NCBI GenBank assembly: GCA_030490835.1
Contig: CM059972.1
Location: 12,377,764 to 12,441,763 of the forward strand
Direction of reading: 5' to 3'
Source: Annona cherimola
Lineage: Eukaryota > Streptophyta > Magnoliopsida > Magnoliales > Annonaceae
Length of the DNA stretch: 64,000 nt
How positions within the stretch are numbered: the stretch's first letter is position 1; each line of letters starts with the position of its first letter. The notes below the pieces were generated by a model. The model was not told the origin of the DNA. It was given only the letters and a program-made list of their open reading frames with translations, and ran no database searches. The translations under genes were made by a program, and so were the position numbers. Shown piece by piece: positions 10,858 through 25,800 of this stretch.

Positions 10858-13800
10858 TCAACATTGATGCCATAGGGTATCTTGGGAAACCCATTCTGCA
10901 AAGCCCTCAGAGAATCCATCAAGATCGGAACTCCCCACTCCATCCATGGATGATTTCCTGTCACTCTGCCTTTTACCCTGAAATCATGCCTCTGAATGTT
11001 TAGTGGTGCATGCCATAGGGCATTTGCTTAAAGCTTGTCCTACCAACCCCCCGCCCCACCCTAAAAAAAAAATTAAAAATTTATGACATTCTAAAAACCA
11101 TATTTTAATAATAGGTGGGTCGACTCAATTTTTGGTTTCTTCTAGACCCCAAATTAGTGGCCCACTTCCATGTGTGCGCCTCCATGCTGGCATGCTAAAT
11201 CTTTTGAATTGGAAGAAAAAACAAGATGACTACATGATCAGGAGAAAAGTAAGAGTGCATGCAGATCATCCACCATTTCCAAAACCCTTGGTTGTTTTGT
11301 GGCAACAGCCAAAAGACTCGTTCTGCAAGTATCCAATGATGTTCCACTGAAATGAATCATGCATAAGCAGCTAAGAAATAGGAATCCAACTGCAAATGAC
11401 AACTCGATAGGAGCTTGCAATTGTGTCATCGACAGATTATTATATGTTAATTATCTGCAAATGGAGCCATGCCGACTATGATTCTGCAAGTTGAAAAACT
11501 CATGCTAAATAGTCTTATCTTTAGCTTTCACTTCCTCCAACAGACAGTCTTAACAAGAAAATAGTAAGACTCAGTTCTTGAATTCATTGCAGTCCCAACT
11601 CAGTAATTATTCCTTGTAGGTAAATTGAGTTCCCAGAAAAACTGCGGAATAAATTTTTTTCTTTTCTTCTTATTTTCAAAGATATGCCCAATGATTGAAA
11701 AGAATGCCCACCTTTATGCCTGATCCATTACTTCTAGGCGGCCTTGGGGGGATTTCTACAATTAAGCCATTGGCAAAATGTTTTGCTGATTGGCCAGCTG
11801 CTGGGGAACTGCAGAGTTCAGAACTGTAGCAAAGAAAATGAGTTTGTCATCTTCAAACAAATTCTCACAAGGTACATAGATCGTATTCATTCAAGCTAAG
11901 AAAGCATTTATATGCATGCAGCAAGAATTTTGGCATAGTTAACATGGTTCCATAAAGTGAAAATAGTAGTTGGTGATGGGATTTGAAGGAATACTGTCAT
12001 TGGAAGATGAGAAGATTGTATAAGTTGTTTCTCATATAACTTGCCTGTCAAAAGTCTCTTCCTCACACAAATTCTCATCAGAAGAGAGCCAATCCAAGTC
12101 CAGGAAATTTGAATCCCCAGCCCCATTCTTAATTAAATAAATTTGATCACTTTCAAGACATCTCTCAGTCTGTGTATCTGCAAAAAGTTGACTGGCCATC
12201 GAGGGAGTGAACCTAGAAAAGACAACGAACGAGTAACATGTAAGCACCAAATAATATTTCTTTACTTGAGCAGATAAAAAAGAAATATACTCCTGCTTGC
12301 GAATTTCTGCATTTATTTTCATCTATCCGTCATTTCCTAATCGTTTCGGTGTGACAGGTATTAAAGAAATAAAGATGACAGGACTCCAGTGAACTAGTTC
12401 ACTATTGTAAAGCTTTTTTACATATGACATCAGGGGTTTCAGATAGTTTCTTTCATAGTTATGCTATGTTTTAGTTGAGTGGAGAAATCCTTCCATCATC
12501 TGTAAAGCATATGTCAGACAACAACATGACCTAGCCTATAAGAGATAACAACTTTGTATGATAACATATCCTTGGAAAAATCAATTTCTATCAGGAAATT
12601 TTCTTTATTTGTTAAGACCTACTCTGTTAATTCCTAAGAACCCCCTTTTTTCCACTTCTTTGTAACCTACCATATTAATTCCTAGAAACCAAATTGTATG
12701 CTTTTTCCAAATCAATAAAAAACGCATGAAGTTACTTCTTTTTCTCGACAAGTTTCTCTAGCCATTGTTCAAGTAGAAAATAGCTTCAATTGTTTCTTCC
12801 TGCTAAAAAACCCATGCATACAACTCCAAAAATTTTGATATAACTTCAATATACAAATGTTATGTTCCTATATAAAATTATATAAACATTACACAGTAAA
12901 TACATATAATCTTTTAATGAATTCATACTATTATCAGAATTGTTTGAGAAATAAATAATGAAATTTGGGAGGGGGGGGTGTCAGGTAATAATTTGCAATA
13001 CTATAGATAAATTGGAGATAATATCAAACAATCTCCAATATTATACATTTTAGTTTTAATATCTTAGTTTTCTATGAGATAATTTGCTGGTCGCAGCCCA
13101 AAAAAAATTAGTAAAGAAAATATTATTGGGGCTAGCAACATATCCATTGTTAGCAATAAAACAAATGCTAGTCTTGAACATTGTTTTAGTTTAACTGCAA
13201 AACAGACAGTGAGAAAACCAACCTTGAATATGTAACTTCAACTTCGCTAGTACAAATTTCAGGAGATGAGTCACATAGGCCCTTGTTAGCCCCTGGTTGA
13301 GCAGTTTTTTCTGCTAATTCTGAGTTAAAAAGTTTATTCTGACCAACATTTGTCCCAGACACAGGTATCTTGTCTTCACAGAGAATGTTGCCATCAGATA
13401 GAGATCTTTTAAAGAATAACCTGAAAACATAAGCAGATGGTTATTTAAAGAGATAAGATTTAGCTAATTGCATAAACGAGATACAGTCCTCAATAAACAT
13501 AAACAAGTATCAAATAGACCTGAACAAGTGAAATACATCCAACCAAAAAAATAGGTTTTTATATTTCACACTTGATCTCTCAATGACAGGCACTGTAATT
13601 CGAAATGCAAATGCAAATTCTATAACACAGTGCCGCTAGAGTTCATACCATCCAAATTTATTAGCAATTACCAATCCAGTAATCTCACTCGAAACCAAAG
13701 TTTCTCAAACTCTTTGTTTAGAATCAATAACTGGTAAATAACAGGCATTGCACTAAACTACATTGTTACGTGAACAAAATTTACAAGGCCTTGATCAACT

Positions 13801-16800
13801 TAAGAGGGGAGCAAAAAAAGACATCATGACCAGATGATGTACAGCATAGACCACCTAATTCCACCTTAAATTATGGAAAAAGACATTAGATGAAATACCA
13901 TCACATATGACCAGTTTTGAAATAAAACTAGATACAAGCCTATCAGTATAGAGGATCCTTCTGCATTGAAATTATTTTAATGCTAGGAATAGAGACTTTC
14001 AAGTTCAATTTTATAAAATGGGAACAACATAACTAGGTTTCTCTGAGGGAAGTGCCTCACTGAGAAGTACAAGAGATTGCAGGTTTGCTCACAAAGTAGT
14101 AGTAGTTGTTTTTTTTTTTTTTTTTTGGTTTAAATAAAAAAATATGATGGGGGATAAAAATTTTGGGTACCCATACCTGGCACCATTGCTGAAACTCCCA
14201 ATTCCTAGTTGCCGGTCAGATTCCAGCTCCCACACTGCTGGTTTACCATCTTCAGGTTGGAAGTACCCCAGAAACCTGCTTGTTTGGCAAAACAAATCAA
14301 CCGAGAATGATTCAGCATTGATGGAAATGTAGTAGTTTTAAATCTCATCTTCAGATAGTAGCAGAAAATCTTTCACAAGTATTCACGAAAAGTAGTAAAC
14401 ATACACATTTATTGCATTTTGCTTTTCAGCATCCATGTAGGCATTGCTGTAGTACCGTTGAAGTGTCCTGAAGAACTCCTGTGAATGGGTGGTAGCTTTC
14501 CATTGTCCCCTTCTTTCTGAGAATATCTGGAAAACAGCATCGAATTTTAATAGGAAAAAAAAAAAGGCACCATCAATATATATTGAGAAACGATTCTGCT
14601 TGAGGATTGCAGAAACATTACACCAGTTCATGCTGATTTGTCCTTTTATCTCTCCAGTTTATATACAATATACAATAAGCACAATTGATGGACAAAACTT
14701 GGACATACTGAATAATACAGTGCCATAACTAGAAAGGTGGCTACCAAGTGGATAAGATGATGGTTTTTTTTAATTAAAAATATCCATTTTGAGAATATGG
14801 GGAAAGGGAAGGAAAGTTTTCCACAGTTTTTACGGCTTTTTCCACACCTTTTTGAGTGATTTGACATCTCAACTACCTAGCAACCATACTTTTTTCCATT
14901 GTTACTAATTTCTAACCACTATTTCTCATCTTTTAATACAAAAGCGTACCTATTTATCTTTACTCACTTTAGTTCTGATCATTATCTCTTATCACATCAC
15001 ATCAATATGGCCTTTTCCCTCACTCTTCCACGTTTTCCCAAACCGACGAAAAAAAAAATGAAGACAATTGACAATTATATGATTAGTTTGATACAAGATT
15101 ATCATAGTAAATGAGGAGAGATGATTAGATGAACAATCGAGTGTAAAGAAAATGCTATATTTTGGACGATATGGTTCTACTTAACATGATAAGGGGGTTA
15201 TAGGCTATGGCTTGACTTCATCCAGTTTTGTTAAGATGGATCAGTTCTCGTAACTGAATACTGAAGAACCATATTGGATCTGTTTTTTGAGATGTAGATG
15301 TGAGTGATGCCTAAAATTTCTTCTTGATACTGATCTGCAAAGTGAGATTTTAATTAGTGATGTCAGAAAGGATGCACGTGATTGCGGGGAAAATACGAAA
15401 GGTGTGTACTGATAAAACAGGCTAACACTTCTCTAACTGGGAGAGTGAAAAGAACCTTGTTGTGAGCAGCAGAACCTCCATATTGGTGTGCAAGTGTGTC
15501 ACCCATCGTCTCATAGAATTCCATCAAATCATCAGATAAAGGAGCTTCCAGACCAATTTTTGGGACATCTATGAAGCCTAGGGCATGCAACTGATGACCG
15601 AGACCAATCAAACCATAGGCATATTGCGCTACATTTGTTCGATCCAAGCAGTCTATGCAATTAGTTCTCAGGACACCTCTCTGAAACTTTGGTGGTTTAC
15701 ACATGTAATTTTCACTGAGAACACAATTATCTGGCTGTGCACTTCCATTTTCTGAGACAACATCCCCTAAACTGATATTGCCATTCTCTTGACAACTGTT
15801 CCCGGCAACATCTATCCTGCAACATGTTGGTGTAAAAGAATTAAATGGGAACTGATGAATCATAAGAAAAAAACAATTATTTCTGATAGTCTTTCTATCC
15901 TTTCCTCTTATCAGATGTAAGCAAAAAAAAAAAAAAAAAAACCATGTCCAATGCCATTTATCTCCTGGCCCAGCCCCCCCTCTGAAATTTCTGAGATTCT
16001 AAAGTATATTATCATCAATTTGTCCACTTCTGCATAACCACAAAGCATCGGGAAAAAAAAAAGTACTTCTGAAGGAAAAAAAGGGACTGAAATTATCAGA
16101 AAAGACGGCTGAATTTTGAATAAAAAATAAAAAGAGAAATAATGTCAGGATTTAAGTTGATCATTTGGTAGAATAGTCATTAGTTAACTATTGAATCATA
16201 GTTATCCGCAAGTGTGATCTGTATTTAGGAGATAAAACCTTTCCCCTACTCTTGCCTTACCAGGAACTAGAAACTTCTATTGCAAGACTTCTGTGAGTAA
16301 CACATGGAGACTCCACAGAAGGTCATAGTACAATATCAATGGTAAGAATCCTCAAGAGGATGACTGTAATGATTTGACAGAGAGATTAAGAAGGGATTTT
16401 GTTAGTAGAGGAACAGATTTAGAGAATGAGTACTTAATATCCAGCTGAATGTGAGCATTTAGCAGTGGATTTTTTCCCATATAAAGTATTACACAGCCAA
16501 ATCAATAACAAAAGCCTACTGCAAGACCCAGAGAGAGAGAGAGAGAGAGTAAACTAGGACTTCACATGACCAACAAACTAACATGGAAAAGATGAAAATA
16601 AAATGTTAAGAAGGAATGACACCAAATGATGAGTTAGACCATCAATAAATGTGATGTCGAACCAGCAAGGCCATTTAAAACCTAAAACTACACCATGAAA
16701 TTTTAATGGTGCAGCTCATGTCAAAGATAAAGCATATAAATGAAGAAATGACCTGAACATGGCAAGTGATAATTAAACAATGCAACAAAGTTCAGTCAAT

Positions 16801-19800
16801 GTGCTGACATGTTGGATGATGGAATCAGAAAAATGAAGCATTTAACAATAATACTTACTCTGAGGCATACGATTTTAGAGCTCCATGAAGGTACATAGAT
16901 GGCATCAATTGACAATAAAAGAAACCAGTTAAGTCCAATGCATTCATGGCCACCTTTCCTAGTAAAGTCAGCACATTTACAGCTTTGCTGAAAAGTTGAA
17001 TTGACTTCAAGTTAGAATATTTCTAAAAGAAAAATCAGTATCCAAAAAAGTCACAAGATCACAATCCAGATACCGCCTATAATGTTTCTGGAGATCCCAA
17101 TGAAGAAATTTTAGGCGATTCTCCTCAGATAGATCTTTATTAATACATTCAATTGCATGAGCAAACTCTGCACGAAGTATGGATTCTCGGGGTTTCTTCT
17201 CACATGTCTGTTAAGAAAAGCCATGAACAGAAAACAAATGGATAGAAAAGACATGAGACATCTATAATAGCTTGTCTGCAAAAAAGATATCACAAATAAT
17301 ATGAGCTCTGTTGACTGTAAGAACTTTTTCCCCCTTGAAAGAGTTGCTGTAAAAACTTGCCTTAATCAAATTTAGTATGATGATTGGATGTCCATATCTC
17401 TTGACAAGATTTTCAAAATGTAGACGTGTAGCTTCATAATTTGAATCCTTCTTCTGCACTGAAGGAAGAAATGATAACATAGCCATAATACACAAAGCAA
17501 ATGCAATGGTATGCGGTGTTTCACAACAGTGGATTGCAACCATGACTCACATATGATATCAGGTTTCATATTCAGGCGTGAAGTTTCCTGAGACCAGAAA
17601 AGCGGTATTGAACCTCTATTCTGCACAACAGAACTTATCTGCATTGGGCATCCTTCTGAAGCATCTTCAAACACAATCTGTTCTGTCTCAACATCATTAG
17701 CCACCCTCCCCTTCTCATTTACTCCACGTTTGCGATACCTATCATCATTGAAAAAACAACTTTCTAGGATTAAGAGAACTTCCAAACAAGATCAGAATAG
17801 ACATACAAGGTATTGCTAACAGATTTTGAAAACACGTGCTATCCGTATTGAGTCGTTCGGAAACATCAGGATAATTTTTCTCTACCTGGTGCCAGCGTAG
17901 TGACGTGATCGCCTTGCAATAAGTGTCAAGTAAAAATTCCTTCCTGATATTGAAAGTTTTTCCTGGGAAGACATGCAGCTACAATCAGTCATTTACCAGC
18001 GCCAAGAACTACAGAGTACCAAAAGATACTGGGCAAAGAGAAAGTCAAAATATCCAGCATCAAGCAATTTGCACGTATCAATAAAAATTCTTTAAACGTG
18101 AACAAACGTTCTTATGAAAAAAGGACCCCCAAAGCTCGTCATAGACAAGCACGCAGAAGCACACCTATGCATACACAAGACCAAGAGAAAGATCTTCACC
18201 CTCCTATCCAAATGAAAGATGAGAAAAAACATAAACAGAAACTTGATCAAATAAATCCAATATTATGTCGACTGGCTAGCAGCTTAGCTATGAGAAATTT
18301 TTTCTTCTGGTAATTCCAAACTCCTTCCATGACCAACTTTAAAGATACCAAAGAGAAACTAGGATCAAAGCAAGGGAGTGGAGCAGGAAAAACAAGACGA
18401 CAACTTAAAATGGCAGATGAAATCAAGTGCTCAACCCAACCAGGGGCCAAATTCAGTGCCTTTGAAGTTTGGACATATCTGCCAACAGGCATCTAGCCTA
18501 CTGCAATCTACAAATGTTGCATCTTCCACATGAAGTGTGCCTTTTGTCTGTCCTTCCTCTGTTCTTGACAACAGTAGGCAAACTTCTGAGGAAATGGATA
18601 AAAAGAACATAAAAACCCACTGGTTTAGAAATTGAGATAGTTGTTTAACCATAATGTCAAAATAGAAGGATGCAACCCAGCTCACTGTCCGATTAAAAAA
18701 CATAAGAGTTACAAGTCAATGCAACCAGCCTCACTGAGTCAATTAAAACTTGCTGCTTCAGCCAAACTTGATTGACGCAAATCTAATGTGACCATTATGC
18801 TCAGCACTGTCTATCTAACTAAAACATCACTTAGATAAAAGATGTGTGTGGACAGTATCATCGAAAAAAGTACAAATTTATGTGTAAAATACAAAATCAT
18901 TTGGATCATTCCCCACAAGTACTAACAAGCTATAAAATTTTATAAAACAATTTATCTAATTGGGAAGAATATTTTACAATGTATGGATGTTTGATTGCAT
19001 AGTGGATCCATCAAATTATTAAATAATTGACATGAGTCAAGGTTACTCTCAAATGATGTCAATGTTGTGACCTACAAGAGTTCTTTACTAAATGATATTT
19101 GGTTTCCTAACTAACTAAATGACAAGATTGATGGCCAAATTGATCTCATAAAATTATTGAGGGCCCAGATAGCGATTTGAACTGATTCACTCAGTGAAAA
19201 AAGTAGCATTGAATCAAACACGTTTTTTTTCTTTTTCTTTTTTTTTTGAACACTCTTCTTGAGGAATTGAGGTGGCATATGGCAGATGCTATTCAGTTTG
19301 CTTCTAAATTCAAAAGATCTTCTAAATTACAAGAAAATTTTATCTAGATTCATGTGGAGTAACAATAGATGTATTCAGCCTGCAACTGAAATGACAAAAA
19401 CAACAAATTTTGTTTTGAGTTCATCCTTGTTTTGCATAATCAAAAAGAAGAGAGGCATTTGCAGCAGCACAAAAGATTATAGTGTCTTTCAAACTGTCAA
19501 TAAAAAGTCATGGTCTGTACAAGCTTTTTCTTCTTAACTATTTAAGGCCAACTAAGGACGTGTTTGGTTAAAGAAATTTTTTTTTGGTTGTGGGGGGGTG
19601 GGGGTGTCAGTGGGGAGGGGCGGGGGCCGGGGGCCAGGAGGTAAATTTTTGAAAAAGTATGAAAATGATGTAATGTGATAAGAGAAATGGTCAGGAGAAA
19701 AAAAAAATAAAGATAAAATAAATAGGATAGTTGTATAAAAAATGTGAAAAATGATTAAATATAAAGGTAATAATAAAAAAGTAGGATGGCTAAGTACTTA

Positions 19801-22800
19801 AGGCCTGTTCAGCAGTACACCAAATGCTTGAAGGGGATGTGATTTTCAATCCCAAAAGAACTTTTCTTATTCCCAATACAATCTCTCATTTTTCAATACA
19901 CAACAACCTTGCTTTTTCCATTTCCAATACATAACAATCTTACATATCCCATTCCTAATGCTACTTTTCTCAAACCCGATATAATTTCTCATCCTTCGAC
20001 ATATAACGGCCCCCTCATTCAATCTCCTAATACCATTAACATCCCATTTCATCCCTTTATATTTCTGAATGCACCCTAAGATGTTGATCATATCAAAAAG
20101 TGCATAGAAAGGGGTGGAAAAATTTTCTTTTTTTAACCAAATGACAAGTCAAACCTAATTGTAGTATCTTTCAAAATTTTTCCTCAATCATTTAACAGTA
20201 TTTATAGGACATAATTATCTCTTGGTATCTTTGAAAATCAAATTTTGAAGTATCTCTTAGTGTACCTCCAGCAAAGCTTTTCTCTTCCCACTTTACGAGA
20301 GGACCTTAGCAACATAGCTACACGGAAATCATCTTTCTCCTAGGTATTTTGCCATTATATATTTTCAAGAAGAATTGTAAATGTGTCATTAGTAATTTCT
20401 TCTATAGATGAATATTCTGTCTAGAAATATTAACCATTAGACAACTAATATACTTTTAGTAATATTCATTAAAAAAAAAACTTTCAGTAAACACTCAAAG
20501 TTGTTAACAAATATAGCATAAAAAGTTTTGCACCTAGGTGACTAGGTAGGATGATTGACTCTTAGCAATCTATGAGTTGAATACTCCACATAACATGCCC
20601 AACGAAAATAGTATTAGAAGTGGGTTGATAATATATGACATAATTTCACTAGGCAAATGTGGAAATAGTAATTGAGTGTGTCAATAATATATGATATAAT
20701 TTGACAATTCAACAGTTAAATCAGACAAAGGAAAAAATTTTGGCTTCATATATAGACCAACACGCCATTTCGTATAATAGTTGTTCATAGAACACTACCT
20801 GTTTAAAGAAGCCATAGACCAATGCAACAGTCCATAGACTATTCTTGAGGATATTTCGTATCCCACGTGTCAAAAACTCATTCCAAACAAACATTGTTTC
20901 ATATAGAACATGTCCTGTCTCATCACTGCATAAGTTCTTTTGAAGACTACGCATAATATGGTATGAATAGCTGAAAAAGAAGTCCTTGGTAAGATCCACT
21001 GTGCACAGGAGCTTCTTGTATCTATCCCAAGAAAATAAACACAAAATACACAAATGAATTCCCACTCAAAAAATGTAAGTAAACTTTTAAAAATTGTGAT
21101 AAAAGAAATAACAGTGCAGAGTAATTTTTATGAGGACAAGAAAAAGAAAATCTTACACTTGTGGCTCGAGAATATGATTAACTCTACTTTGAATAAATGC
21201 CCATAAAAAAGCAAATAATTAAAAAGAAATATTAGAAAACATTTACAATACAGGCCTATCTTAAAAAAGGCCATAAATCAGTGCTTCAAGAGTATGATTT
21301 GTTCTTTCTACTTTGTTCTAGAAATCAAACAGCTCCACGCTAATCAACATAACACAGATCAATTAAGCAACAACCTGAATTTTTTTTACTATACCAAGGG
21401 CAAACCATTATTTATTAGTTTTGAGACAAAATCTAGAACTGTGAGATAACAGATATTTTCACAAATACTATTCTAAGGAAAACAATTTTCGGGTATGTTT
21501 AGAAAATAATAGAACTTTTAGATAAAAAGTTTTTGAATTGAAAGAAAATCATGTGATATGATTGGGGTAATAATGAAGAGTAAATAGAATAAAATTAAAA
21601 TAGATAAGTTAGTTGTGTAGAAATAATTAAAAGTAGGATAGTTGTGAAAAGTGAAAAGTTTTCAATGAAGAAGTTCTTATTTGGAAAGATTTACACTTAT
21701 CCAAACACACCATTGATTAAAATTATAACGAGCAAAGCACTAGATTATTGATAGACAACATAACATTTGATCTTGAATAGGCCATGGTCATATCAACAGA
21801 CTTCTGAATTCTAAATCATTTGTTGTCTAAATATTAATGGAAATAAAGACCAAAAAAGCAAAACCACAAACATTTCCTTGCAAGAAAAAAAAAGCAAGAT
21901 GTGATTCTAAATACTGATTCCTAAACATTCTTTTACAGCTACAAGTGACGTCATGCATATACATTCAAAATAGCATAAAAACCTGTTCTCATTCTTCAAA
22001 TAAGCCATATTTGATTGCTCAGTTGAATTTGGAAGTGGTATCATCTCGCTTTTGGCAATTGCATACACCATATGCCCACAGATTGCTCCAATCTGCCTTC
22101 TTTCTGTGATAATCAACATGTGATAAGGCCCTAGAAATTTAATGAACCCTGCACAACAGAAGAAAAATCATATTTGTCTAGCATCCCAAGGAAAGTATTG
22201 CTGCCGATTAGGCTATAAGAAGATCTGCTCATGAACTCTACTTACCGACAATGCCATAACATCTCGTGATGAATTTCAAGCCACCTGTTGATCTATTCCC
22301 TTCATGTATGCATTGCAAAAGATCTTCACATTCATTGTCTGAGTAAGCAGTAGAATCTTCACGAATGTTCAACTCAGATGACTCTGACCTGTCAATCTTC
22401 AAAACTCTCCATGAAGTTCTACTTGTATCTCTTCCTATCATATAAAATTTCTGTGAAAAAGCAATGGAGTTAACAAATTTATTAACATGAACACTAATTC
22501 TTAAAGGTAAGTTCCATTTGTTTAGCAGAGATGATTATCAAATGAATTATTAGTCTAACAATGACAAAATTTTAACCACAACTTCGGTGCCCATAAAGGA
22601 CAATAAATAACCTTCTTTTTGAGACATTTATGGAAGTACTTGAGGTTTTTAATAAACCACAATCACAACTTGATCTAACGTTCTAACTATGAAGATTAAA
22701 TAAAATAACTAAATTCCAGAATTATGAACATCGCACAACTCTTTCAGCTACAAAATGCAAGCGGACCACTCATCACATCAAATAAACCATCATACCACAA

Positions 22801-25800
22801 GTGTATATCAAATCATTCATACAAAAATTCTGGATTATAGGATTAGCAATATATATTAGCAGCCAGCTTCTGTAGAAATTCCACTCTATCTATTCACCTC
22901 ATTAAACACACACACACAAAGAACAGGAAGAGGAAGAGGAAGAAAAAAGTTCAAACATCAATTTGTTTGCTTTCCACCTTCATAGTAAGTTCCATCAGCT
23001 TTTGTGGCAATCGATGTAGTACCATTCCACACCAAATCAATGCTTCTACACAAGACGGTGTTGAAAAACAAACCAACTTCTCTCTCATTCCTTGGAGACC
23101 CTATTTGTTCTCAAGGTCATTTCTACTTCGCTTAATAAAGAAACTCAATGGCAGGAAAACTGAGAAAAGCTTCATCTCCAACAAGATATTTTCTTTTTCT
23201 GAAATGTTCATCTATCGAATGCTATCAGTAGATTACTTCCCTGAAATTTGCTTCTGTCATTCATCTATTGCACCCATATCTAGCAAGACCTTAATGTTCC
23301 TTATTATTATTTTTAAATCTTACATCTAAAGTACTATGATAGTAACCAATTCCATCAATTCTTCTGATCAGAGCAATAGACCCTGAATCGTGCCATGTAT
23401 CCATTGAGAACGACAACTGAAAATTTTCCTTGAATCACATGTCTTCAACACTTTCTACAATTCTTTCTAGGAAATGTCAAAAAGGAAAAGCAGCATCAAG
23501 GACAAAGTTCTTGCCACCTCTATGTTATTATTATTTTTTATGGGTCTTGCCACCTCCATTAACATAAGAAGTTTCCATTGGAAGCAATTAGCCTTGGTCA
23601 TATAAAGGACAGCATGGCAAGCAATATGAACTGAAGGTATTTAGAAAGTTGAAATACAAGACATATAAATGAATGTCCCATATAGGGAATAACAACACAC
23701 GGTGCCTTTATTCATGTGCAGCTTAGCAAATCAACTAAAGGAGAATGTAAGCCTATTTAGCATCATTGAATTGGATGGAACAGGATGAGACTTCAATGAG
23801 GAGGGTTGGTTGTGTATTAGGAAATGAAAATTTATATCGAGAATGGGAAAAATAATATTGGAAATGGGAAATTTAGAGTTGTTATGTATTGAAAAATGAG
23901 AAATTGTATTTGAAATTGAAAATCTTTTTTTCGGAATGAAAGAAAAATCTCATCCCATTCCCATCGCATTCCATCCGATTGGATGATCTTGAACGGGCCC
24001 AACACTTAGATGAAAATATTAATAAGATCTAACACCAGAATCATAAATAGGCTTAACATGTTGGTAATGGCTTCTTAACGTGGTTGAGAACGGAGGGCTG
24101 GCAGGATCCTATCAAGTGTCTTTACAAGTTCAAAAGTTTGATCTAGATCCACTCAAGACAAGACAAGTCATGTGACTATGTTTTGCTGACAAGCAAGCTA
24201 ATCTACTCATGCATTATGAGGCCTTCAAGTCTGATGCCCTTGGATGCTAGCAAAAGAAAGATGTCGTGATCAAACACAGCAGCATCAAGCCATAAACTAA
24301 GAGTAGTAGTTCACAAATGAAAAGATAACATTGAGATAGATAATATGCATCCATAGCATCAATCTAGAGAAGGACAGCAGGTGCTTGGCAAATAATACCA
24401 ACTTCCAATGCATATGACAGCAATGAATACAGAGAAGACGAATCAATGGTCAACTAACTAGAGTCGATAATATTGCTAGACAAGATCTTTGAAATCCTCA
24501 GCCATGAAGTGAGAAGAGCATTCAATCCTTCACTACTATGCTCTCACAGTAACTTGATCTACAAAACCTACAGCTACATGTTAGAAACTGGTAGAGTCAC
24601 CACTGTGCCAGAGGGCAAGAAAATTTGGATGTCTGAAACCCATGTTACAGTTGTCATCCAAGTTCTATGAATTTAGTGAATACAGAAAAGCCCAATAGCT
24701 AGATATTTTCAAGAAAATTTGGATGTCTGAAACCCACATTACAGTTGTCATCCAATTTCTATGAATTTAGTGAATACAGAAAAGCCCAATCGCTAGAATT
24801 GAATCACAGCATGCTGCTAAGTTCTAAGATATCCCCAATAGCTTCTCCACCATACAATCGCAGTAGATTATAGACTTCATTCATCCAGGTAGCCTCTCCT
24901 CCCTCAACATGATGTCCATACTACAGTTGTCAGGGGAGCATGTCCCACTTTGAAGTGGATTTTGCCCTCATCCAAGTTCACTTCACCATAGTTCGTCACT
25001 TTTCAAAAACAATGGAACCGTCTCCAGAACCAAGCATGAATAAATGAATCAATGTTGTGGAATCATAGGGACCTTGAGCAGAAGTTGTATCCTTGTAATA
25101 AAAAAGCTGATCAGTGTTGGAGATGAATGTTGGTGGATAGGCTGCTAGAAGTTTCATATGTAGCTGTACAACACTGAATTTTAGAGGTAGATGACAAAGG
25201 ACTCCCTAGATAAGTCAAGGTACCATAGCAGACAATTCGAATCTCTTTTTTTTTTCCTATCTAGAATTAATTCAATTGCTACAGCTCATAATAGTAGAAC
25301 ATATGTGCTTGCCATTGACGTAAAATTTTGGATGCTTTGATTGATGGAAGTAGCTTTCTAACTTTTATGCAATTGAAACTTAATAGAGATCAGGATTTAA
25401 AATTTGACTCATTGAATCATGATTACTTAGTCTATCAGGATTTAAAATTTGACTCATTGAACCATGATTAGTTAGAACTTGTTTGGTAGTTGGTGAATGT
25501 CATTGGCTGCTTTTATATTTCTGAGAGCCTTCGCGTAGTGTTTCTAGTGCCCACTCTGGCTTAACTTCATGCCGCTCCTAAGCTGCTTCCTAAAGGAGGA
25601 TGCATATTTCAGCCTTGAGCTATCTTCCAGTGAGGAAGCTTCTCTATCCAAGCTGTTTCCATCCACCCAAAAGACACAACTCACCCAACTTTTATTTGTA
25701 GGGGCTTCCTACAAAGTTCGAGCTCTTCCCTACATCGTTGTTATTGGCAAGTCGCGGAAAATGGTTACAATGTGTCCAGCACGATTGCAATTTCCATGCA

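Noticed and set aside
12032..12045. SAC protein ending at the TGA just after exon 14 (QVI stop)
   Set aside because: Two further exons with good splice sites, correct phases and a plausible conserved tail were found, so the early stop is taken as intronic. It remains possible as an alternative form.
17041..17090. A fourth GC donor at SAC exon 8 (TATAG|GCGGTA)
   Set aside because: A normal GT donor two bases downstream (GGCG|GTATCT) gives the correct phase and the same conserved context, so the canonical site is preferred.
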